From positions 1 to 64,000 of the forward strand of contig JAFLEH010000040.1 in assembly GCA_017301995.1 (NCBI GenBank): DNA of 64,000 nt. Direction: 5' to 3'. Below the pieces are notes generated by a model. That model ran no database searches and was not told the origin of the DNA. It saw only the letters and a list, made by a program, of their open reading frames with translations. Numbering within the stretch: the stretch's first letter is position 1; each line of letters begins with the position of its first letter. This stretch comes from Verrucomicrobiota bacterium (lineage in GTDB: Bacteria > Verrucomicrobiota > Verrucomicrobiia > Verrucomicrobiales > Akkermansiaceae). This document shows positions 37,501 to 47,100 of this stretch, one piece after another. A program made the position numbers and the translations under genes.

Positions 37501-38702
37501 ACACCGGCGGCAACGATGTGGTCTGGGCCACGCCGCTTCACGCCAGCAACACCGGCGGCGTGGTCAAACTCGGAAACGGCACGCTGTCTCTCGCAGGCGG
37601 AGGCTCTAACAACTCTTCCTTCGCCATCGATGCCGGCAAACTCAAACTCGAACCCGCCACCACCGGGAGTGTCGTCGTTCCCAACCCCGGCTTCGAAAGC
37701 CCCCCCTACGCTCCGCAGGGCTGGTCCTACAATCCTGTCGCCACAGGCTGGACCTTCAATCCCTCGGGCGGCACCGCTTCCAACAACACCCCGTGGGTCG
37801 GCACTTCCCCGGAGGGATCGCAGGTCGCCTTCCTGCAAAACAACGGGACGATAAGCGCCGAAGTCTCTGTCAGCGCGGACGGCCACTACCGTCCGTCCTT
37901 CCTCGCCGCGAACCGCCCCAACTATCCGGCCACCGGACTCATCGTGACACTGGACAGCACCATCCTCGCCACCTTCCTCCCCGGCCAACTTGGCGGGGGA
38001 GGGGATTTCAATCGGTTCACGCTCCCCGCCGTCCACATCACCGCGGGCACGCACACGCTTGCTCTTCAAGCCCAACAAAACGGACCCGACAGCGACACGC
38101 TCATCGATGACATCCGCTTCACCGCCGCCGGAACCGGCGCCTTTCCTAACGGAGTCAGCCTCGCGCTCACTGGATCAGGCGCGGTCTTCGATCCCGGACC
38201 GGCCACGGTCACGCTCGACTCGCTGGCCGGCGTGGCCGGCAGCGCGGTTGATCTAACCAACACCAGCCTCGCCATCACCGGCAACCAACACGCGGCCACC
38301 TTTGCCGGCAGCATCACCGGCACCGGCTCTCTAACGAACTCTGGAACCCTCCGCCTCGTCGGCGATGCCGTGTTAGACATCACCGGCCCCTTCACCAACA
38401 CCGGCATCCTCGACATCATGACCTGGAACGGCACGCTGCCCGCCGGCTTCGTCAACCACGGCATCGTGCTCGACCGCAGCGCGGTGAGGATTCTGTCCTG
38501 CGGGATCGTTGGGGATCAATTTTCGCTGGTCATTGAGGGCTACGCCGGCCACAGCTACCGGCTTCAGGTCGTCGATTCCCTGTCGGAGCCTTGGCAGGAT
38601 CTCGGCCCAGCCCAAACCGGGCGGAATGCTCAGTTGACTTTCACCGATCCCAGGGATGATTCGACAGAGCGCCGCTTTTACCGCATCGTAGTGTCACCCT
38701 GA
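34581..38702 (+). CDS. PATR - GH29-like alpha-L-fucosidase - PATR fusion protein
   Basis: This 1373-aa secreted protein places a GH29-like (beta/alpha)8 domain between repeat stalks. PATR units run to about residue 350. The barrel (about 365-690) starts F-R-R-M-K-Y-G-Y-F-V-H-Y-V-F-G-G, continues G-V-E-Y-V-I-F-T-A-W-H-Y-N, and has M-D-G-M-F-I-D-E-G with D538 in the place of the GH29 nucleophile. More PATR repeats follow, a jelly-roll glycan-binding-like domain (about 1030-1186, beginning N-P-G-F-E-S) and a C-terminal domain ending R-R-F-Y-R-I-V-V-S. ATG 34581 gives the signal peptide M-V-R-F-G-V-L-F-L-F-A-L-S-L-S-A; the frame is open from 34416 and other ATGs exist at 34458 and 34533. Activity on fucose is inferred from fold only; the acid/base residue is not assigned. 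Confidence 0.82.
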   Translation: MVRFGVLFLFALSLSATLRAQGPDFFWNNSAGTGQWNATDANWSGANWAHSPSNRAFFSSVGGTVSLSEAVTAGAVNFGGANYNAPGLTLTNGSLVAAGLTIQGKATNNGDYPANPTLTLAIPAVTVAGDIAVGRANLAITSGTVTADRITSAAASADWARLIVSGGTVTATNGIDGSTHGSVTFAIELNGGTLRTPSIRVADRELGNHNNAWLTFNGGTLKPTADNPDFLTLYGGNQNAYIGNGGAIIDTDGHDIGINTNLLAGGAGGLAKVGQGTLTLAGANSYIGETVVHEGTLRLTRTSSRVAVKPGGLLDLNFSGSQPIRALVIDGVSLPPGVYSASTHPGRLAGAGSLVVSSGYSDTPWPGVSDGVSSFRRMKYGYFVHYVFGGTRKSDGNWPTDANDMANRFDAVGFAEDLHSMGVEYVIFTAWHYNMVCLWPSAAMNQWMPGHTVNRDLLGDLLDAVKAKGIRVLFYTHPRDGHDMSTADQITTGWGPGSGSFNPDWNQFDRAKWNDFINDIYADLIDRYGSRMDGMFIDEGSPYGDSWRVVDYPRLRQTVKSRQPDLLMMQNFYGDNYSCDIGATEVSYWQAWVPGTNPNNWPATGRPMSMVMGSNWSATQVPGIYTPRYNTTEMFRMTVLRAGVNSTDGGGVNWASGPYAGGGWETGVLEQMQEIGSWIAPIRASVCDTFPSQSWITPPNATINSLSNGFVATRSAADAREFIHVLTPPAGNSLTVPAPADGRGYASAALMESGHSVDIVRNGDGSLTLTLQSGDTWNPRDTVIALTPVTVTWNGNGDDAGPGTAAWAHWMDNFTGGVPLESRFRSGDGVKFTGQGAAAAIPWATDFAVGDLRFSGKDYHIQPFGSPTLTLASGRIDVANGITASFDENGPGGPLTLAGSAGLAKTGGGTLVLDLPSHVNGNTILTDGVLAVRSGALGREGNIVFNGGTLRMLPGNREDLSSRIRHGNAPVRIDTGGNDVVWATPLHASNTGGVVKLGNGTLSLAGGGSNNSSFAIDAGKLKLEPATTGSVVVPNPGFESPPYAPQGWSYNPVATGWTFNPSGGTASNNTPWVGTSPEGSQVAFLQNNGTISAEVSVSADGHYRPSFLAANRPNYPATGLIVTLDSTILATFLPGQLGGGGDFNRFTLPAVHITAGTHTLALQAQQNGPDSDTLIDDIRFTAAGTGAFPNGVSLALTGSGAVFDPGPATVTLDSLAGVAGSAVDLTNTSLAITGNQHAATFAGSITGTGSLTNSGTLRLVGDAVLDITGPFTNTGILDIMTWNGTLPAGFVNHGIVLDRSAVRILSCGIVGDQFSLVIEGYAGHSYRLQVVDSLSEPWQDLGPAQTGRNAQLTFTDPRDDSTERRFYRIVVSP

Positions 38703-38727
38703 TCGTCTCCGATAGATTCCATGCCGT

Positions 38728-41700
38728 ATGAACACCCCTTTCAATGTCTCCCTTTGCCCCATGAAGATCCTTTTCCCTGCTTTCGTAACATCGGCGACTT
38801 CTTCGGAATCCTCCAGTCGCACAAGCTTTCCGCGCATGGGATTCTCCATCGCCCTCGCGCTCGTCGCGGCTTTTGCCTCCGCCGCCTCGGCGATGGTACC
38901 CGCGGCCCTGCGCTGCGAGAACCGGATCGATCCTCTTGGCGTCGAGGCGGCGCTCCCGCGCCTTTCCTGGCAGATGCAGCCGCGCAATGGCGAAAGAAAC
39001 AAATCCCAGGGTGCCTATCAGATCCTCGTGGCCTCGTCGGAGCCGATCCTCGCCGCCGATACCGGGGATCTCTGGGACAGTGGCAAGGTGCCGTCCTCCC
39101 AATCACGCGCCATCTGCTACGGCGGCCACGCCCTGGGGTCATGGCAAAAGGCCTACTGGAAGATCCGGGCCTGGGACGAGGCCGACCAAGCGACGGGTTG
39201 GAGCGCCCCCGCGAACTGGACCATGGGGTTGCTGGCTGCGGGTGATTGGCAGGGTGCATCGTGGATGGGGGCCGCCGACACCTCCAGGTCACTCGGATAC
39301 GCTGTCGAATCCGCCACCGCCGACACGGTCAAGTGGGTGCAGGTGGACCTCGGCGCGGACACCCCCCTCGACACGGTGGTGATCCGCCCGCAATTTCACA
39401 ACGATCCTGCCGCGGGCGGGTGGGTCGCGGGTTATGGGTTCCCCCTCCGTTTCAAGGTCGAGGTTTCCAGGGTCGCGGATTTCTCGACCGCTGCCGTCAT
39501 CGCGGACCATACCGGCGGGGACTTCGCCAATCCAGGCCACACCGCGCTTTCGCTCCCGGCCTCCGGCGCCAGCGCCCGTTATTTGCGCTTCACCGCCACC
39601 AAACTCTGGCAGCGCGGCGCGGGATTGAATTATGTGTTCACCCTGGCGGAAATCGAAGCGATTTCGAAAGCATCGAACATCGCCCGGACCAAGCCCGTTA
39701 GCGCCAACGACAGCTACGAGGGATCGGGCTGGAGCAAGGACCATATCACCGACGGCAAATACCAGCAAGCGGTTCCGATGGCTCTCTTGGACAACCCCTC
39801 CGCCGCCATCCACCTGCGCAAGGAGTTCTCCATCAACAAAGCGGTCAAACGCGCTCTGGCCGCCATCGGCACTGTCGGTTACTCGGAACTCACGCTCAAC
39901 GGCAGCAAGGTCGGCGACGCCCAGCTTGCCCCGGAATACACCGACTACCGCAAGCGCGTGCCCTACATTCTGCACGATGTCACCGCGTCCCTGGCGCAAG
40001 GTGCCAACGCCCTCGGTGTGACCCTCGCCAATGGCTTCGCCGCCACACCTGGCGGCGGATACCTCGGCTGGTATGGCAGGTCCGCCCCGCCGCGCGTCTT
40101 GTTCCGGCTGCTTGTCGAGTTCACCGACGGCACCAGCCAGACGGTGGTTTCCGATGGCACCTGGAAATGGAACCTCGGCGAGAACACCTTCAACGATCTC
40201 TGGGTGGGCGAGAAAATCGACAAGCGCCTCGCCAAGCTCGGCTGGAATTTGACAGGATACGATGCCGCCGCCTGGTTCCCCGTCTCCCTGCTGGAGGCTC
40301 CCGGCGGCACCCTCTTCGCCCGGACCGTCGCGCCGGTGAAGGTGCTCGGGACCGCCTCGCCGACCTCGATCGAGGGCAATCTCTTCCACTTCGACCACCT
40401 CGCCACCGGTTGGCTGCGCCTGAAAACCAGCGGCAGCGCGGGCCAGATGGTCACGGTTTTGCAACGCGGCGATTTCACCTCCGCCTTCGGCCAGACCGCC
40501 TATCCCGAGGGCCCGCAGGTCGGCATGCAGTGCACGCTCGCCGGCAGCGGCGAGGAAACCTTCGAACCAAAATGGTATTTCCACACCATCGGCAAGACCG
40601 TGCGCGTCGAAGGCCTCACCCAGCCGGCCACGCTCACCCGCGTCTCGGTTGGCATCGACCTCCCGCGGGCCGGGAATTTCGAATGCTCGAACGCCTTTCT
40701 TAACGAACAATACCAGACCCTGCTGCGCACCCAGCGGAATTACAACTTCGACTACCCCTTGGATCCCAGCCGCGAGAAGACCGGCTGGTCGCAGGATGTG
40801 ATGGGAATGATTCACACCAGCGTCTATGATTTCGATTCCGAGGAGTTCTATTGGAACTGGTGGAAGAGCATGCGTGACACCCAGCAGGCCAACGGCCACC
40901 TCGATCCGGTCATGCCACAGATCGATGTGGCGGTGCCGGGCTGCAACGGCCCGTGGTGGGCCGGCATGATCGTTTATACGCCCTGGCATCTCTACACCTA
41001 CTACGGCGACCGCAAATACATCGAGGAGGCCTACCCGGCCATGAAGTCGTTCATGGACTACCTCGCCACCCAGGCCGATGCGGACAAGGTGATCTCCTGG
41101 GGCCTCGGCGATTGGATCGAGGTCGGTTCGATCAGCAGCCCCACCCGCACCGCGGTCCCCATCACCTCGACCTGCGCCTACTACCTCTACGCCACCATCC
41201 TGCAGCGGTCGGCGACACTCCTCGGCAACACCAGCGACGCCGCCACCTACGCGGCCCTCGCCACCGGAATCAAGAATGGCTTCAACCGCCGCTTCGTCAA
41301 CGCCGCCACCGGCCAGGTCGGAAGCGTCGCCGACACCCAAACCGCCCAGATCCTGCCACTCTACCTCGGCATGATACCCGAGGGCAAGAAGCGGCTCGTG
41401 CTCGACCGCCTCGTGGCCAACATCCGCGAGCGCGGCGAACATGTGAGCACCGGCTTTGTCGGCACCATTCATCTTCTGTTAGGCCTGCCGGACCTCGGCC
41501 AGGCGGAACTCACCCACCGGATGGTCATGCAACAGGACTTTCCCGGTTGGAACACGCTCGTCCAGAACGGCGTGCAGATGGAGACCTGGAACGGCGGCCA
41601 GGTCCAGATGCCCTCGCTCGGCGGACCGATCGGCGCCTACCTCTATCAAATTCTCGGGGGCATCCGTCCGGCCGCACCGGGATTCAAGAAAGTCCTCATC

Positions 41701-42390
41701 AAACCCGCGATGGTCGGCAATCTCACCTTCGTCAATACCTACCATGACGGCCCCTACGGCCGCATCACCAGCAACTGGCGCAAGGAGAACGGCCGGTTCA
41801 TTCTCAATGCCGTGGTTCCTCCTAACAGCGCAGCCACCGTCGTCCTGCCGAATGGTGTCAGCCACGAGGTCGGCTCGGGTTCTTATCAATGGACCGTGAA
41901 TCTTCCCCATCCCCCCCGGACCAGCCGGCTGCTGCTGGAGGACGATTTCGATTCGGTCGGCCAAAGCGCTTCCGCATTCAACGCCACGCTCGCGGCCGAC
42001 CAGCGGGGCACGCCCGCTCCCATCACCTACACGGTCACCACCGCCGGCAACGGCTCGGCCTTCAACGGCAACGGCTCGAAGGCCGCGTTTTACGACGGCA
42101 CCACGCTGGTCGGCATCTACCCCCTGCCGCAACTCACTTCGGGAGACGGCTACCTGACCTTTTCCGCCAATCCCTACAACGGCTCCTGGAACATCACCCG
42201 CCGCAAGGTTTCGCTCACGGGTCTGGGTTTCACCGTCCTGACTTCCACTGATCTAACCAACTGGGCCGCGGACATCGGTGCCGTGCAGTCCGTGACCGGC
42301 GGTTCAGGTGATGTCGAAACCGTTCAGGTCACCCTGAGTCCCTCGTTGCTCTCCAATTCCAAACTCTTCATCCGCATCTCCGCCCAATGA
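38728..42390 (+). CDS. GH78 alpha-L-rhamnosidase with F5/8C-like insert and PATR-type tail
   Basis: This 1220-aa enzyme should release terminal alpha-L-rhamnose. The family start is L-R-C-E-N-R-I-D-P-L-G-V-E ... P-R-L-S-W (about 55-165). An F5/8 type C-like insert (about 170-330: W-V-Q-V-D-L-G-A, A-R-Y-L-R-F-T-A, A-E-I-E-A) precedes the rhamnosidase N domain. The (alpha/alpha)6 domain (about 640-985) has D-P-S-R-E-K-T-G-W-S-Q-D-V with E683 in the place of the general acid; the usual motif is R-D-E-R-x-G-W. The last 80 residues are a shortened shared module (I-T-R-R, L-T-G-L-G-F-T-V-L-T-S-T-D-L, K-L-F-I-R-I). A signal peptide is best from ATG 38836 (M-G-F-S-I-A-L-A-L-V-A-A-F), so 38728 may be too early. 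Its stop overlaps the next start (ATGA). Confidence 0.9.
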   Translation: MNTPFNVSLCPMKILFPAFVTSATSSESSSRTSFPRMGFSIALALVAAFASAASAMVPAALRCENRIDPLGVEAALPRLSWQMQPRNGERNKSQGAYQILVASSEPILAADTGDLWDSGKVPSSQSRAICYGGHALGSWQKAYWKIRAWDEADQATGWSAPANWTMGLLAAGDWQGASWMGAADTSRSLGYAVESATADTVKWVQVDLGADTPLDTVVIRPQFHNDPAAGGWVAGYGFPLRFKVEVSRVADFSTAAVIADHTGGDFANPGHTALSLPASGASARYLRFTATKLWQRGAGLNYVFTLAEIEAISKASNIARTKPVSANDSYEGSGWSKDHITDGKYQQAVPMALLDNPSAAIHLRKEFSINKAVKRALAAIGTVGYSELTLNGSKVGDAQLAPEYTDYRKRVPYILHDVTASLAQGANALGVTLANGFAATPGGGYLGWYGRSAPPRVLFRLLVEFTDGTSQTVVSDGTWKWNLGENTFNDLWVGEKIDKRLAKLGWNLTGYDAAAWFPVSLLEAPGGTLFARTVAPVKVLGTASPTSIEGNLFHFDHLATGWLRLKTSGSAGQMVTVLQRGDFTSAFGQTAYPEGPQVGMQCTLAGSGEETFEPKWYFHTIGKTVRVEGLTQPATLTRVSVGIDLPRAGNFECSNAFLNEQYQTLLRTQRNYNFDYPLDPSREKTGWSQDVMGMIHTSVYDFDSEEFYWNWWKSMRDTQQANGHLDPVMPQIDVAVPGCNGPWWAGMIVYTPWHLYTYYGDRKYIEEAYPAMKSFMDYLATQADADKVISWGLGDWIEVGSISSPTRTAVPITSTCAYYLYATILQRSATLLGNTSDAATYAALATGIKNGFNRRFVNAATGQVGSVADTQTAQILPLYLGMIPEGKKRLVLDRLVANIRERGEHVSTGFVGTIHLLLGLPDLGQAELTHRMVMQQDFPGWNTLVQNGVQMETWNGGQVQMPSLGGPIGAYLYQILGGIRPAAPGFKKVLIKPAMVGNLTFVNTYHDGPYGRITSNWRKENGRFILNAVVPPNSAATVVLPNGVSHEVGSGSYQWTVNLPHPPRTSRLLLEDDFDSVGQSASAFNATLAADQRGTPAPITYTVTTAGNGSAFNGNGSKAAFYDGTTLVGIYPLPQLTSGDGYLTFSANPYNGSWNITRRKVSLTGLGFTVLTSTDLTNWAADIGAVQSVTGGSGDVETVQVTLSPSLLSNSKLFIRISAQ

Positions 42391-43949
42391 ATTCGTTCCG
42401 CATCAAACGCATGAAAACATCATCCTTTGGGGCCGCGCTGCTTCTCTGCGCCGCTGGCGCTTCGATCGCCGAGCCAACCACCTACGATCAGTTCATCGCC
42501 GATCAGAGAATCGCCAAACGCGCGAAGAAATCCGAAGCCGGCCAGCGTCGCCTCGACTGGTGGCGAGACGCGCGGTTCGGCATGTTCATCCACTGGGATC
42601 CCTCCAGTGTCGCAGCCTGCGAAATCAGTTGGAGCAAGCTCTACTACGACGATGTCGGCGACACCATCAAACCCAACCCCCGGCCCGGGCCCGGACTGAT
42701 GGGCATGAACGAATGGCATGAGCCGTGGCTGGACTGGTTCCATCCGCCGGTGCCGCGGGAGGTTTACGACAACCTGCCAAAGTCGTTCTATCCGGGCATG
42801 TTCGATGCCGACAGGATCGTCGCGCAGGCCAAGGCCGCGGGAATGAAATACATCGTGCAAGTCTCAAAGCACCACAACGGCTTCTGCATGTGGAATTCGG
42901 AGTTCACCGACTTCGACATGTCGGCCACGCCGTTCAAGCGCGACATCATCGGCGAGATGGCGAAGGCCTGCGAGAAGGCCGGCATGAAATACGGCATCTA
43001 CTATTCGCAGCGCGACTGGCACCACCCGGACTACGGGCCGGAGCGCATGGCGAAATACAACGAATACATGCGCAACCAGATCAAGGAGTTGCTCACGCGC
43101 CACCCGAACATCTCGATCCTGTGGTTCGACTCCGGCGGCTATCCGTTCGATCTCTGGGAAGGCGACGCGCTCTACCGCATGGTCCACCAATTGAAACCGG
43201 ACATCATCATCAACGACCGCTGCGGCCTGCCGGGTGACTTCAGTTCGCCGGAGCAGTTGATCGGCAGTTATGATCTGGAACGCGATTGGGAATCCAACAT
43301 GACCTTCACCGGATTCTGGTCGTGGCACGGCTATCAAACCAAGGTCATATCCTATGAGGAATGCCTGCAACGGCTGGTCCAGTGCGCGGGAGGGAACGGC
43401 AATCTGCTGATGAACATCGGCCCGATGCCCACGGGAGAAATCGACACCCGCGAAGCCGACCGGCTGCGGCGCGTCGGCGAGTGGCTCAAGGTGAATGGAT
43501 CCGCGATCTACGGCACCAAGGGCGGACCGTTCAAACCGAACGAGAACTTCGCCAGCACACGCAAGGGCAACCGGATCTATCTCCATGTGATGAAGTGGCC
43601 GGAGTCCGGAAATCTCACGATTCCACCGCTCGACGCAAAGCTTGTGAAGGCGGTTCTCATGAGAGGTGGCAAAGTGGATGTGAAACAATCCGATGCCGGA
43701 TTTGAAATCTCGGTTCCCAAGGAATCGCGCGAGCCCGGGGTCACAACCGTGGGGATGGAGTTCGATCGCAATGTGATGGATCTCGTTCCGGCGGTCCCAC
43801 CCAAACCGGTCAGCGGAGGCAAGCCGGTCAAGTCATCCAGCCGGTTTTCCCAGATGAATGGTTATGAAGCGGCACGCGTGAATGACGGCGATCCGAAAAC
43901 CCGCTGGGTCGTGTCGGACGCAGTCAGCGCGGTATGCTTCCCATGGTGA
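42387..43949 (+). CDS. GH29 alpha-L-fucosidase with broken C-terminal domain
   Basis: This 520-aa enzyme is a clear retaining alpha-L-fucosidase: W-W-R-D-A-R-F-G-M-F-I-H-W-D near the start, Y-I-V-Q-V-S-K-H-H-N-G-F-C-M-W, and I-L-W-F-D-S-G-G with the nucleophile at D248. The ATG overlaps the GH78 stop as ATGA, so translation is likely coupled; ATG 42411 would also give a signal peptide (M-K-T-S-S-F-G-A-A-L-L-L). The catalytic and beta domains are complete. A discoidin-like domain then begins (N-G-Y-E-A-A-R-V-N-D-G-D-P-K-T-R-W) but stops after a short foreign-looking tail. A shifted frame just downstream reads V-N-E-F-R-I-H-E-R-F-K and a stop, like the end of such a domain, which suggests an internal deletion. 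Catalysis should survive. Confidence 0.92.
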   Translation: MNSFRIKRMKTSSFGAALLLCAAGASIAEPTTYDQFIADQRIAKRAKKSEAGQRRLDWWRDARFGMFIHWDPSSVAACEISWSKLYYDDVGDTIKPNPRPGPGLMGMNEWHEPWLDWFHPPVPREVYDNLPKSFYPGMFDADRIVAQAKAAGMKYIVQVSKHHNGFCMWNSEFTDFDMSATPFKRDIIGEMAKACEKAGMKYGIYYSQRDWHHPDYGPERMAKYNEYMRNQIKELLTRHPNISILWFDSGGYPFDLWEGDALYRMVHQLKPDIIINDRCGLPGDFSSPEQLIGSYDLERDWESNMTFTGFWSWHGYQTKVISYEECLQRLVQCAGGNGNLLMNIGPMPTGEIDTREADRLRRVGEWLKVNGSAIYGTKGGPFKPNENFASTRKGNRIYLHVMKWPESGNLTIPPLDAKLVKAVLMRGGKVDVKQSDAGFEISVPKESREPGVTTVGMEFDRNVMDLVPAVPPKPVSGGKPVKSSSRFSQMNGYEAARVNDGDPKTRWVVSDAVSAVCFPW

Positions 43950-44151
43950 ATGAATTCCGAATCCACGAACGCTTCAAATAAGCTTACATGAGTTGGATCC
44001 ATGGCTTTTTCGATCCGTCTAGACAGATACATTCGCGTCCTGCGCGCACCCGCACATTTTATCGGGTAGGAATGGCCCGAATAGGCGCTAATATCGGACT
44101 GTTTGGCGCGTATGAAGCCCCCGTCCGCCGGATAAATCGCACTTCTTTTCT
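43950..44151. promoter_or_regulatory. Spacer before the GH106 genes
   Basis: A 202-base spacer that starts with the likely remnant of the GH29 C-terminal domain (to about 43981) and then holds the third CGGGTAG box and a -10-like TAATAT. It probably begins the transcript of the two GH106 genes. Confidence 0.5.
44055..44069 (+). promoter_or_regulatory. CATTTTATCGGGTAG box, copy 3
   Basis: It differs by one base from the boxes at 16590 and 22697 and shares the preceding CCCGCA with the latter. A TAATAT hexamer at 44089-44094 lies 19 bases after it, and the gene starts at 44152. Confidence 0.55.
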
Positions 44152-47100
44152 ATGATCCAACTTTCCCGCCCGTTTCTGGCAATCTGCCTTCCTCTCGCCC
44201 TGTCGATATCCAACGCTTTCTCGGCCCCCTCCGATCCCGAGCAAGCGTTTCGCAATCCGTCCGCGGATGCGATGCCCGGCGTGTGGTGGCATTGGATGGG
44301 CTGCAATGTGAGCCGCGAGGGCATCACCCGCGACCTGGAGGCCTTCAAGGAAGCCGGGATCAGCTCGGCGACGATTTTCGGCATGGCGGATGTCTGCACG
44401 CCCTGGGCCGGGCATATCGAGAACTCGCCGACCGACGGCTTGCTCGCCTTCACCGATCCGTGGTGGAAACTGGTCCGTCACGCCGCCGGGGAAGGCAAAC
44501 GCCTCGGCATCGATGTGGGCATCCACAACTGTCCCGGCTACACCAGCACCGGCGGACCTTGGATCACCCCGGAACTGGCAATGCAGCAGATCTTCCAATC
44601 CCGCACCGAGGTCGAGGGAGGGAAACCCTTCTCGGGCGTGCTGCCGAAGCCCGAGATCGATCCTCGCGGCGATATGCTGTTTCCCATGGTCAACAAGGAA
44701 ACGGGTGTTCTGGAAAAGCCGGTGATAGAAGGCCGCAAGACCTACTGGCGCGATATCGTCGTGCTGGCGGTGCCCGCTGATGGCATCATCGGCAAGGACA
44801 ACATCATCGATCTCACCCAACAGATGGACGCCTCCGGAAAACTGCGCTGGACCCCGCCAGGCGGCGGCAAGTGGGCGATCCATCGCTTCGGCCACACCAC
44901 CATGGGCGCGCTCACCCAACCGAACCAGTGGGAAATCAAGGGCCTCGAATGCGACAAGATGAGCGAGAAGGCGGTGACTTTTCACCTTGAGCAGGTCATC
45001 GGCGCCATGAAGAAAAACCTCGGCCCGGTGGTTGGCACCGGCTTGAAGCATGTGCTGCTGGACAGCTATGAGGCTGGCACTCCGTCATGGACGCCGCTGA
45101 TGCCGCAGGAGTTCCGGCAACGCCGTGGCTATGATCTAACGCTGTTCCTGCCGGTCTTCGCCGGCCGCGTGGTCGGCAGCGATGCGGACACCGCGAAGTT
45201 CCGGGCCGATTTTGCTAGAACCATCGCCGATCTCTACAACGACAGGCTTTTCGGCACCATGGGAAGGATGCTGAAGAAGGAAAACCTCCGCTTCGACTGT
45301 GAACCTTATGGCGGACCATTCCATACCGGTGAGGTGGCCCCATATGTGCACCGCGTGATGACCGAGTTCTGGGCCGCCAGCCGCTTCAGTGCCACCGTCC
45401 AGGGCGGCATCCTGAATGCGGGGAACGGAAAAACCCACAACATCCTCGAAGCCGAGGCCTTCACAGGTTCGCCCGACCAATGCTCGTGGACCGAAACCCC
45501 TGGCTGGCTCAAGACCGTGGGCGACGACGCCTACCTTCATGGCATCAACCGCTTCATCCTTCACACCAATCCCCATCAACCCTGGGATGATCGCTTCAAA
45601 CCCGGCATGACCATGGGCCAATGGGGATGCCACTTCGGCCGCACGCAAACATGGTGGGAACCCGGCAAGGCATGGCTCGCCTATCTCGCGCGCTGCCAGG
45701 CCTTGCTGCAATGGGGCGAACGCGTTCCCGAGAGTGCGGCATCATTCACCCCGGTCGATGGCAATGCCTCGCCCCGCAGCATCCAGCGCCGCGAGGGTTC
45801 CAACCATCTGTTCTTCATCGCCGTGCCCGCGGGAGAAAGCGGGAAAGTGATCGCCTCGTTCCGCGTCGGCAACATGGCTCCGGAACTTTGGGATCCCGTC
45901 ACCGGGAAGATGCGCGATCTGACCGACTTCCGCGTGGACGGTGATACGGTCCGGGTTCCGCTCGATTTCGCATCCGGGCAGAGCCATTTCGTGGTGTTCC
46001 GCAAGCCCTCCACCAAAGTCCAGGCAACGATCCGCAATTTCCCCGTCACCCGCGATGCGGCAACCGTGAGCAACCCATGGCAGGTAACCTTCGATCCCAA
46101 GTGGGGCGGCCCGAAGCAGGCGGTGACTTTCCGCGAGCTAACCGATTGGACCGCGCATCCGGAACCGGGCATCCGTTACTACAGCGGCACGGCCGTCTAT
46201 CGCACCGAATTCAATCTCGCCCAACCACCCGCAGGCGCTTCGTTCCTCGATCTCGGCACGGTCAACCACCTGGCCCGCGTCCGCATCAACGGCAGCGACC
46301 TCGGCGTTGTCTGGTGCGCCCCATGGCGCGTAGAAATCCCGGCCGGTTTGCTGAAACCCACCGCCAACCGGCTGGAAATCGCCGTCACGAATGTCTGGGC
46401 CAACCGGCTGATTGGCGACGAACAACAACCCGACGATTGCGAATGGCTCAACGGGCACGCCCACCCCGGAAGATACCTCAAGCGATTCCCGGATTGGTTT
46501 GTCAAAGGTCGTCCGCGTCCCTCGTCCGGACGCATCGGATTCACGACATGGAATTATTTCAACAAGGATTCGAAACTGACACCCTCTGGACTGTTAGGGC
46601 CGGTGCGACTGCTAACCGTCGATTGGAGACAGGCGGCGTCCGAAGTTTCCACCTGCGTGTTTGCCGAGCCATCGGGCAACCCGGCATCCGAAGATGCCTT
46701 CGAGGCGGAATTGCCAGCCGCCGAGCGACTCGTGCCGGTGGAAACCGTGGTGGAATCCGGAGAATTCGGAACCCACGGCGGCTCCGGCGATGCGGCTCCT
46801 GTGCGCAACGGCACCACCCGGAATGGAAACAAAACCGCGGAAACCCTCGATGATTCAAAGACATTCCGTCCTTATGGTATGGGCAATAGCCTGCTTTTCA
46901 AACTCGGAGCCAAGGGCAGCGCGATCCATGAAATCCAAACCTTTGCCGGTCATCGGGATGCCCGCGCCAGCCAGGCCTACAGCGTCTGGATCGCGAAATC
47001 CGATGCGCCGGAGCGTTTCATCAAGATCGCCGACGCCAGGGTTCTCAGCCAGGGTGGTGCGACCCGCTTGCGGGTGCCGTTGGACGCCGACGGAGTCGTC

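Noticed and set aside
39289..41472. 727-aa minus-strand frame opposite the GH78 gene
   Set aside because: Composition mirrors the GH78 codons and no family pattern is visible.
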